DNA of 6,474 nt, taken from Alphaproteobacteria bacterium. GTDB taxonomy: Bacteria > Pseudomonadota > Alphaproteobacteria > CACIAM-22H2. The stretch is from the NCBI GenBank assembly GCA_016869915.1, contig VGDA01000208.1, positions 1 through 6,474 on the forward strand, read 5' to 3'. The stretch's first letter is position 1; every line of letters begins with the position of its first letter. Position numbers and translations under genes: made by a program. Below, one piece after another: positions 1-4,816 of this stretch. The notes beneath the pieces were generated by a model. The model worked only from the letters and a program-made list of their open reading frames with translations. It was not told the DNA's origin and did no database searches.

Positions 1-183
1 ATGCGCCTCCGGGGCCAGGTCCTGCCCGCGCACGACGAGGAGCCGGTGGCGCCCGAAGGCGTCGCGCAGCGCCGAGACCGTGGCCGCGTCGAGCGGGCGC
101 GAGATGTCCACGCCGCGCGCCTCGACGCCGAAGTCGCCATGAAGGGGGACGAGTTCCGGCCCGCCCTTGCCGCCATCCACCAT
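1..183 (-). CDS. TauD/TfdA-family 2-oxoglutarate-dependent dioxygenase, N-terminal fragment (runs off window)
   Basis: This is the 5' part of a gene reading leftward off the window; 61 codons are visible. Residues 13-32 (PLHGDFGVEARGVDISRPLD) and 48-54 (LLVVRGQ) match the opening of TauD/TfdA dioxygenases, where a GxEV.GvDLs strand-turn is followed by a helix and an 'lvfRgQ' strand. Family members use Fe(II), 2-oxoglutarate and O2 to hydroxylate taurine, alkyl sulfonates, aryloxyalkanoates or related small acids in the cytoplasm. The HxD...H iron ligands lie outside the window, so activity and substrate cannot be judged. I chose the ATG at 183 over the in-frame ATG at 204 because a strong SD (AGGGGGAGGA, 191-200) sits 8 bases before 183, and using 204 would place that SD inside the coding region. 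The gene is divergent from the glutathione transferase at 254. Family assignment is firm; substrate is unknown. Confidence 0.85.
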   Translation of the reverse strand, partial: MVDGGKGGPELVPLHGDFGVEARGVDISRPLDAATVSALRDAFGRHRLLVVRGQDLAPEAH

Positions 184-190
184 CGTCGCG

Positions 191-200
191 TCCTCCCCCT
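191..200 (-). promoter_or_regulatory. Shine-Dalgarno site of the TauD-like gene
   Basis: On the minus strand these bases read AGGGGGAGGA, with the GGAGG core 8 bases before the ATG at 183. This near-ideal site is the reason for preferring that start over the upstream in-frame ATG at 204. Confidence 0.6.
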
Positions 201-217
201 GCATTCTCGCGCCGCGC

Positions 218-246
218 TTCCGCCCGCCTTCGCCGCGGGCTAGCGT
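218..246 (+). promoter_or_regulatory. weak candidate promoter for the glutathione transferase gene
   Basis: TTCCGC (218-223) and TAGCGT (241-246) are spaced by 17 bases and loosely resemble -35 and -10 boxes (3/6 and 3/6 matches to TTGACA/TATAAT). A start 7-8 bases after the second box would fall on or next to the ATG at 254. The gene has no visible Shine-Dalgarno, so a leaderless transcript is possible. In GC-rich DNA such matches are common by chance, so this is only a suggestion. Confidence 0.2.
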
Positions 247-253
247 TGGCTGC

Positions 254-907
254 ATGATCCTCTACTGGACGCCGCTGTCCAGCTACAGCGCCAAGCTCCG
301 CATCGCATGCGCCCTCAAGGGCATCGCGCCGGAGCTGCGCCTTCCCCCGGACGGCAGCTACCGGAGCGAAGCCTACCGCCGCATCGTGCCGACGGGAACA
401 GTCCCCGCGCTGGTCGACGGCGACATGACGCTGGCGGAATCCGACGCGATCGCCGAGTACCTGGACGAGCGCTTCCCGGGCCGGCCGCTCCTGCCGGGCA
501 CGGCGCGCGAGCGCGCCCGGATACGCTTCCTGTCTCGCTTCCACGACCTCCACCTGGAGCCGCCGCTGCGCGCGCTCTTCGGGCAGGCCGCGCCCTCGAC
601 GCGCGTCGCGGCGGTGGTCGAGGCGCGCTGCGCCGAGTTCGCGCGCGTCCATGCCCTGCTCGAGGGCTTCCTCGACGAGGCCGGACCCTTCGCCGCCGGA
701 CCCGTTCCGACGCTCGCGGATTGCGGCTTCCCGCCGACGCTCGCGATCGCCGACGGCCTGCTGCCCATGCTCGGCCACGAGGCGGCGCAGGGTCCGCGGA
801 CGACGCGCTGGCGCAAGGCCATCGCCGCGGAACCGCGCATCGAGGCCGTCATGGCGCCCTATCGCGCCGAGGTCGCGCGCTGGCTCGGCGCGCGGCGCGG
901 CGCCTGA
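254..907 (+). CDS. glutathione S-transferase family protein
   Basis: A 217-residue protein, the usual size for a two-domain cytosolic glutathione S-transferase. Residues 1-75 form the thioredoxin-like glutathione-binding domain. They include the strand and active-site turn YWTPLSSYSAKLRIA (4-18), with candidate catalytic Ser9/Ser10/Ser12; the cis-proline motif TVPAL (49-53, Pro51); and AESDAIAEYL (61-70), whose Glu62-Ser63 normally hold the gamma-glutamyl group. The rest is the all-helical domain, with the N-capping box TLAD (153-156). The S-S-x-S turn and following 'KLRIA' resemble zeta-class or maleylacetoacetate-isomerase-like enzymes, but the class is not certain. The family conjugates electrophiles to glutathione or isomerises and dehalogenates small acids. 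The start at 254 matches the family N terminus, though no Shine-Dalgarno is visible. The gene diverges from a dioxygenase and converges on the SDR gene, leaving 19 bases between stop codons. Confidence 0.88.
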   Translation: MILYWTPLSSYSAKLRIACALKGIAPELRLPPDGSYRSEAYRRIVPTGTVPALVDGDMTLAESDAIAEYLDERFPGRPLLPGTARERARIRFLSRFHDLHLEPPLRALFGQAAPSTRVAAVVEARCAEFARVHALLEGFLDEAGPFAAGPVPTLADCGFPPTLAIADGLLPMLGHEAAQGPRTTRWRKAIAAEPRIEAVMAPYRAEVARWLGARRGA

Positions 908-926
908 GCGCGGCGCCCGGCGTGCG

Positions 927-1673
927 TCAACGGCCGCCGGTGACGTCGATCGTGGTGCCGTGGATGTAGGAGGCGCGCGACGAGGCCAGGAACACGGCGG
1001 CCTCGGCGATCTCCTCCGGCTCGGCGGCGCGGCCAAGGGAGACGGTCGAGATCCCGGCCTGGATGCGCGCCTCGCCGCCGATTTCCTCGAGCATCTCCGT
1101 GCGGGTCATGCCGGGGCGCAGCCCGCAGATCCGGATGCCCTGCGGGCCAAGGTCCTTCGCCGCGTTCATGACGAAGGAATCGACGGCGCCCTTGCTGGCG
1201 GCATAGGCCGCCCAGCCGACCACCCCGCCCATGCGCGCGGCGGCCGAGGAGATGTTCACGATCGCGCCGCCCTTGCCGCCATGGCGCGTCGACATGCGCT
1301 TCACCGCCTCGCCGACGCAGAAGAAGATGCTGTCGACGTTGGTGGCGAAGACCTCGCGCAGGAAGCCGGCGTCGACGTCGCAGATCTCGCGCTGCGCGCC
1401 GACCATCGCCGCGTTGTTGATCAGCGCGGTCGGCGTGCCGAGCTCGCGGTCGCAGGCGGCGAAGAGCGCGGCCACCTCCTCCTTGCGCGAGACATCGGCC
1501 TGGACGGCGATGGCGCGGCCGCCCGCGGCGACGATCCCCGCCGCCACGTCGCGCGCCGCGCCGATGCTGCGCGCCGCGTTCAGGCAGACCGCGAGGCCCT
1601 CGCGCGCCGCGATGCGCGCCGCCGCCGCGCCTATCCCGCGCGAGGCCCCGGTGATGACGACGACGCCTGCCAT
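927..1673 (-). CDS. SDR-family NAD(P)-dependent oxidoreductase
   Basis: A 248-residue classical short-chain dehydrogenase/reductase, full length for the family. The Rossmann cofactor motif TGASRGIG is at residues 8-15, the adenine-contacting Asp60 is in QADVS, NNAA is at 86-89, and the catalytic tetrad is Asn112, Ser143 (in NISS), Tyr157 and Lys161 (YAASK). The C terminus ends in the usual IDVTGGR. Arg12 in the glycine loop and the Ala-Arg-Ser after strand 2 favour NADP(H), but this is not decisive. The enzyme is soluble and interconverts an alcohol and a carbonyl. In this operon it could oxidise the entry sugar, or act on the keto-deoxy acid or the aldehyde product. I chose ATG 1673 because the motif begins directly after it and a GAGG lies 7 bases upstream; the open frame extends further upstream but reads through the aldolase gene. 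It is the last gene of the operon and converges with the glutathione transferase gene. Confidence 0.93.
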   Translation of the reverse strand: MAGVVVITGASRGIGAAAARIAAREGLAVCLNAARSIGAARDVAAGIVAAGGRAIAVQADVSRKEEVAALFAACDRELGTPTALINNAAMVGAQREICDVDAGFLREVFATNVDSIFFCVGEAVKRMSTRHGGKGGAIVNISSAAARMGGVVGWAAYAASKGAVDSFVMNAAKDLGPQGIRICGLRPGMTRTEMLEEIGGEARIQAGISTVSLGRAAEPEEIAEAAVFLASSRASYIHGTTIDVTGGR

Positions 1674-1684
1674 GTCACTTCCTC
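1674..1684 (-). promoter_or_regulatory. Shine-Dalgarno embedded in the aldolase 3' end (translational coupling to SDR)
   Basis: On the minus strand this reads GAGGAAGTGAC, directly followed by ATG. The GAGG lies in the last codons of the aldolase, whose TGA stop (1677-1675) ends one base before the SDR start. Such a layout normally means terminating ribosomes restart on the next gene, giving matched amounts of aldolase and SDR. Confidence 0.65.
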
Positions 1685-2481
1685 GCCTTGCCCTTGGCCT
1701 TCGCGGGCTTCGCGTTGGCGTGCATGAAGTCGATGCCCTGCGCCAGCGCGTTCTGGAAGATGCCGATGTCGACGCCATAGGCCATCAGGCGGAAGCCCTT
1801 GGCCAGGTAGTCCTTCATCCATTTCTGGTCGGCGGCCATGAAGGCCGCGGTCTTTCCGTGCCGGTCGCAGGCCGCGACGACGGCGTCCACCGCCTTCAGG
1901 TAGCGCGGGTTGTCGAACTGCGCGGGGATGCCCATGAAGTTGGTGAGGTCGAAATGGCCGAGCCAGAGGACGTCGACGCCCGGCGTCGCGGCGATCGCGT
2001 CGCAGTTCTCGGCGCCCTTCGCGGTCTCGATCTGGCAGATGACGAGCGTGCGCTCGTTGCCGCGCTTCATCTTCTCGAGCACCGAGCCGGGCGCGAAGTC
2101 GTCGTGGCCGACGCCGAAGGCCGCGCCGCGGCGACCGACCGGCGGGTACTTGCAGCAGGACGCGATGAACGCGGCCTGCTCCGCGGTGTCGACCATCGGG
2201 ACCATGATGCCCATGGCGCCGACGTCGAGCATGCGCGCGATGAAGTCGTACTCGGTGGTCGGCACGCGCACGAAGGGCGCGATGCCGAGGCCGCGGCACA
2301 GCGCCATCTGCTGGCGCAGCGTCTCGGTGCTGATCGCCGTGTGCTCCATGTCGTAGAGGATGAACTCCGCCCCCGCCACCTTGCAGATCTGGGCGATGCC
2401 CGGGGTGAAGAACTCGAAGATCATGGCGCCGAAGGAATGGCCGCCAGCGGCGATCTTCGCCTTGACCGGGTTGTCGCGCAT
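1675..2481 (-). CDS. HpcH/HpaI-family class II aldolase
   Basis: A 268-residue TIM-barrel aldolase of the HpcH/HpaI (citrate lyase beta-like) family, typical length. These metal-dependent enzymes cleave 2-keto-(3-deoxy)-4-hydroxy acids to pyruvate (or a related 2-keto acid) plus an aldehyde. Catalytic residues known from E. coli HpcH have counterparts in order: His47 in DMEH (44-47), Arg72 in VRVP, and metal ligands Glu152 in QIET and Asp178 in GHFDLT. YPPVGRRGAAFG (112-123) is also a family signature. The ligand motif has His176 where HpcH-type enzymes more often have Pro (GPxDL). The C terminus is an unusual Lys/Ala-rich tail (residues 257-268, six Lys). AGGAG lies 7 bases before the ATG at 2481, right after the stop of the preceding gene. 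In this operon it is the natural consumer of the dehydratase product, as in RhmA-type 2-keto-3-deoxyrhamnonate aldolase pathways. The exact substrate is not readable from sequence. Confidence 0.92.
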   Translation of the reverse strand: MRDNPVKAKIAAGGHSFGAMIFEFFTPGIAQICKVAGAEFILYDMEHTAISTETLRQQMALCRGLGIAPFVRVPTTEYDFIARMLDVGAMGIMVPMVDTAEQAAFIASCCKYPPVGRRGAAFGVGHDDFAPGSVLEKMKRGNERTLVICQIETAKGAENCDAIAATPGVDVLWLGHFDLTNFMGIPAQFDNPRYLKAVDAVVAACDRHGKTAAFMAADQKWMKDYLAKGFRLMAYGVDIGIFQNALAQGIDFMHANAKPAKAKGKARK

Positions 2482-2488
2482 CTCGTGT

Positions 2489-2496
2489 CTCCTTCA
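2489..2496 (-). promoter_or_regulatory. Shine-Dalgarno of the aldolase, abutting the dehydrogenase stop codon
   Basis: The minus strand reads TGAAGGAG. The TGA is the stop of the 2-hydroxyacid dehydrogenase and AGGAG is the ribosome site, 7 bases before the aldolase ATG at 2481. The close fit supports both gene ends and suggests ribosome hand-over between the two genes. Confidence 0.6.
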
Positions 2497-3516
2497 GTTT
2501 CGCAGGTGGGAAAGCGCCGCGTGGCCGAGCGCATCGCGGTTGACGACGTGCTTCGGGGCCGCGCCGTCGGCGAGCGCGCGCACGGCCTCGAAGGTGTTGC
2601 GGGCGATGCCGGTGAAGCACTCGTCCGTGAAGCAGAGGCCGTGCGGCGTGACGATGACGTTGTCGAGCGCCAGGATCGGGTTGTCCCTGGGCGTCGGCTC
2701 GACCTCGAAGACGTCGAGGCCGGCGCCGGCGATTCGGCCGGCGGCGAGCGCCTCGTGGAGCGCGCGCTCCTGGATGATCGGGCCGCGCGCGGTGTTGATG
2801 ATGTAGGCCGTGGGCTTCATCAGCGCGATCTCGCGCGCCCCGATCAGCCCGTGCGTCGACGCGCTCAGCGGGCAGTTGACCGATACGAAGTCGGAGCGGC
2901 GCATCACCTCGTCGAGGCTGCCGACGAGTTCCACGTTGAGGCCGCGCAGCTGCTCGGGCCGGGCCATGGGGTCGTAGGCGACGTGCTTCATCTCGAAGGG
3001 CATGGCGAGGCGGAAGACCTCGGCCCCGATGTTGCCCACGCCGACGAGGCCGAGCGTCCGCCCGGTCAGGCCCATCCCCATGTGGCTGGTCTTCTCCGCC
3101 CAGCGCCCCTCGCGCGTCAGCCTGTCCTTCAGGAACAGCTTCTGCGCGAGGCACAGGACGAAGGTGATGACGTTGGTCGCCACCGGGCGCCGCACGCCAT
3201 CGGGCGCGATCGACAGGATCACGCCGTTGGCCGTGCAGGCCGGGACGTCGATCGTGTCGTAGCCGACGCCGAAGCGCGACACGAGCCGCAGCCGCTGGTC
3301 GGCGCGGCCGAGGCCCGCCGGCACCACGCGCTCGAGCATCGCGCAGAGCGCGTCGTAGCGCGCGGCGAAGTCGGGCGTGACCTCCGCCACCGGCTCCTTC
3401 AGGTACGACCACTCGATCCGCGGGTGGTCGAGGATCGACAGGACCCCCGGATCGTAGATCGGCCGTCCGTCCTTGCTCACCACGTCGGGCGAGATCGCAA
3501 CCCTCAGCTTGTCCAT
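2494..3516 (-). CDS. D-isomer-specific 2-hydroxyacid dehydrogenase family protein
   Basis: A 340-residue protein of the D-2-hydroxyacid dehydrogenase/phosphoglycerate dehydrogenase family, which reduces 2-keto acids (hydroxypyruvate, glyoxylate, pyruvate-like acids) to D-hydroxy acids or the reverse. The catalytic-domain segment SRFGVGYDTID (80-90) precedes the Rossmann domain TGRTLGLVGVGNIG (151-164), with GxGxxG at 159-164. Asp182 in YDP ends the second strand and favours NAD. Family catalytic residues are visible: Arg244 in NTARGP, Glu273 in LDVFEVEP and His292 in TPHG. There is no C-terminal ACT domain, so it is not a long-type SerA. The region after the active His (GLCFTDE) differs from the common IAGxT and probably marks a subfamily. 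The start at 3516 has GGAG 8 bases upstream and follows the dehydratase stop by 28 bases. A much longer upstream frame extension overlaps the dehydratase gene and is rejected. Its step in the pathway is not determined; reducing a hydroxypyruvate-like or keto-acid intermediate is plausible. Confidence 0.92.
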   Translation of the reverse strand: MDKLRVAISPDVVSKDGRPIYDPGVLSILDHPRIEWSYLKEPVAEVTPDFAARYDALCAMLERVVPAGLGRADQRLRLVSRFGVGYDTIDVPACTANGVILSIAPDGVRRPVATNVITFVLCLAQKLFLKDRLTREGRWAEKTSHMGMGLTGRTLGLVGVGNIGAEVFRLAMPFEMKHVAYDPMARPEQLRGLNVELVGSLDEVMRRSDFVSVNCPLSASTHGLIGAREIALMKPTAYIINTARGPIIQERALHEALAAGRIAGAGLDVFEVEPTPRDNPILALDNVIVTPHGLCFTDECFTGIARNTFEAVRALADGAAPKHVVNRDALGHAALSHLRN

Positions 3517-3544
3517 CGCGTCGACTCCATGTGCCCTGCGCGGA

Positions 3545-4741
3545 TCAGAACTTGCGCGCCCATGCCTCCGACCACATCGGCAGGAAGGCATCCTTGTTGT
3601 AGGGATGCGCCTTCGCGACATCGACGACGAACTCGCCGACGCCCAGGCCCGGGCGGTCGCTGAAGTCGTAGTGGCCGCCGACCGGGCGCGGCGCGTGCTC
3701 GAGCAGGTCGAAGCGCCAGGGCACGCAGTACTCGCAGAAGGACTCCTGCATGATGATGTTGGTCGTGCAGGCGTCGAGCTGCACCGCGGCGGCCGTCGCC
3801 ACCGGGCCGAAGGGATTGTGGAACGAGACCGGGATGTAGGAGGCGTCGGCGATCGCGGCGATCTTCTTCGACTCCAGGATGCCGCCGACATGGATGATGT
3901 CGGGCTGCAGCACGTCGACATCGTTGGTCGCGAGCAGCGCCTGCAGGTGGTACTTGGTGTAGCAGCGCTCGCCGGTCGCGAGGCGCGTCTTGATCGAGCG
4001 CCCGATCTTCTGCAGCGCGCCGACGTTCTCGGGGTCGCAGGGCTCCTCGAACCAGTAGAGGTCGAAGGGCTCGAGCGCGCGCGCCGCGGCGACGGCGCTG
4101 CCGGGGCTGAAGCGACCATGGCAGTCGATCAGGATCTCGACATGCGGGCCGACCGCGTCGCGCACGGCGCCGATGATCTCCACCGCCTTTGCCATCAGCC
4201 GCGAATCCGGGTCGCGCCCGGCATTGGTGAACGGATCGAGCTTGAGCCCGCGATAGCCCTTCTTCGCCACGGCCTTCGCGGCGCGCGCGATGTCCGCCAC
4301 CTTGGAACCGGCGCCGTACCAGGCGTTGGCGTAGGCGGGCAGGCGCTCGTGGATGCGCCCGCCGAGCAGGTCATGTACCGGGCGGCCGAGCGCCTTGCCG
4401 ACGATGTCCCAGAGCGCCTGCTCGATCGCGCCGATCGCGCTGTTGAGGTAGGGGCTGCCGCGCGCGAACTCGTTGCGGAACATCTCCTGCCACAGCTTCT
4501 CGATCTGGAAGGCCGACTGGCCGACGACGACGCGGTGCGCCAGCATCTCGATGCCGGCGGCCACCATCTGCGGCTGGAACTCGCACGATCCCTCGCCGAT
4601 GCCGGAGATGCCGTCGTCCGTGTGGACATGGGCGAACACGAAGTTGCGCCAGCGCGCGTCGACGACATGCACGTCGATGCGCTCGATGCGGCAATCCTTG
4701 CGGCCACCGCTGGCGGCGACCTTGCGACCCGTCCTCGACAT
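3545..4741 (-). CDS. mandelate racemase/muconate lactonizing enzyme family protein (galactonate-dehydratase-like)
   Basis: A 398-residue enolase-superfamily enzyme with an alpha/beta capping domain (about 18-130) and a TIM barrel (about 135-375). Mg ligands are Asp206 (IDCHGR), Glu232 (WFEEP) and Glu258 (ATGER). Acid/base candidates are His208, two residues after the first ligand, and His308 (SFHNPFGP); Glu333 (MQESF) and Asp281 (QPDIIHVGG) complete the site. Strand 2 carries KLDPF (167-171) rather than a mandelate-racemase KxK. The D/H...E...E...H...E set corresponds to E. coli D-galactonate dehydratase, so removal of water from an aldonate to give a 2-keto-3-deoxy acid is the likely reaction. 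Specificity varies widely in this subgroup, so I give no gene symbol. The N terminus has a basic, polar stretch of about 17 residues before the first strand. GGGGAGGG lies just upstream of the ATG at 4741. It is the first gene of the operon, divergent from a phosphatase gene. The open frame continues upstream through the antisense of that gene and is not used. Confidence 0.92.
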   Translation of the reverse strand: MSRTGRKVAASGGRKDCRIERIDVHVVDARWRNFVFAHVHTDDGISGIGEGSCEFQPQMVAAGIEMLAHRVVVGQSAFQIEKLWQEMFRNEFARGSPYLNSAIGAIEQALWDIVGKALGRPVHDLLGGRIHERLPAYANAWYGAGSKVADIARAAKAVAKKGYRGLKLDPFTNAGRDPDSRLMAKAVEIIGAVRDAVGPHVEILIDCHGRFSPGSAVAAARALEPFDLYWFEEPCDPENVGALQKIGRSIKTRLATGERCYTKYHLQALLATNDVDVLQPDIIHVGGILESKKIAAIADASYIPVSFHNPFGPVATAAAVQLDACTTNIIMQESFCEYCVPWRFDLLEHAPRPVGGHYDFSDRPGLGVGEFVVDVAKAHPYNKDAFLPMWSEAWARKF

Positions 4742-4747
4742 GCGGAA

Positions 4748-4757
4748 CCCTCCCCTC
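4748..4757 (-). promoter_or_regulatory. Shine-Dalgarno of the dehydratase gene
   Basis: The minus strand reads GAGGGGAGGG, with GGAGG 7 bases before the ATG at 4741. This supports the chosen start over the long in-frame extension that runs antisense to the phosphatase gene. Confidence 0.6.
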
Positions 4758-4772
4758 GTCGACCCCTCGACG
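4757..4772. promoter_or_regulatory. perfect 6-bp inverted repeat in the divergent intergenic region
   Basis: CGTCGA and TCGACG (4757-4762 and 4767-4772) form a perfect inverted repeat around CCCC. It sits between the dehydratase Shine-Dalgarno and the candidate promoter of the operon. It could be an operator half-site pair or a small 5'-leader hairpin next to the ribosome site. GC-rich DNA makes short palindromes common, so significance is unproven. Confidence 0.3.
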
Positions 4773-4776
4773 CGCG

Positions 4777-4806
4777 ACACTAGCGCAGCCCGCGCGCCCC
4801 TGCGAA
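4777..4806 (-). promoter_or_regulatory. candidate promoter of the four-gene operon
   Basis: On the minus strand TTCGCA (4806-4801) and TAGTGT (4782-4777) are spaced by 18 bases and loosely fit -35 and -10 boxes. Transcription would begin around 4770, within the inverted repeat at 4757-4772, which would then be well placed for repression. Matches are only partial (4/6 and 3/6). Confidence 0.22.
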
Positions 4807-4816
4807 GAATCCGCGC

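Larger units (their letters stand above)
927..4741 (-). other. four-gene catabolic operon (dehydratase, 2-hydroxyacid dehydrogenase, aldolase, SDR)
   Basis: Four same-strand genes follow each other with gaps of 28, 12 and 1 bases, and each start has its own Shine-Dalgarno. No terminator-like hairpin lies between them. Genes on both sides are on the plus strand, which bounds the unit. The enzyme classes fit a non-phosphorylative sugar-acid route: dehydration to a 2-keto-3-deoxy acid, retro-aldol cleavage to pyruvate plus an aldehyde, and two NAD(P)-linked redox steps. Co-transcription is strongly implied by spacing. The pathway and its substrate are inferred. Confidence 0.8.

Noticed and set aside
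908..926. Possible bidirectional terminator between the convergent transferase and SDR genes
   Set aside because: The 19-base gap and nearby GGCGCC repeats do not form a convincing long stem with a T-run on either strand.
307..969. Alternative plus-strand frame within the glutathione transferase gene, and the antisense frame at 373-852
   Set aside because: Both are compositionally biased shadows; the frame at 254-907 carries the transferase motifs.
1631..3412. A 593-codon minus-strand frame overlapping the dehydrogenase and aldolase genes
   Set aside because: It is an Arg/Gly/Ala-rich shadow in another frame of the same strand with no domain; the two genes it covers have complete catalytic motifs.
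1231..3663. An 810-codon open frame on the plus strand antisense to the SDR, aldolase and 2-hydroxyacid dehydrogenase genes
   Set aside because: Its translation is Arg/Ala/Asp/Val-rich with no recognisable domain. It crosses three genes with intact motifs on the other strand. Long stop-free antisense frames are expected where third positions are nearly all G or C.
3517..4119. Upstream in-frame extension of the 2-hydroxyacid dehydrogenase (to 541 codons)
   Set aside because: The added residues are low-complexity Arg/Ser/Pro read out of frame through the dehydratase gene. ATG 3516 matches the family N terminus and has GGAG upstream.
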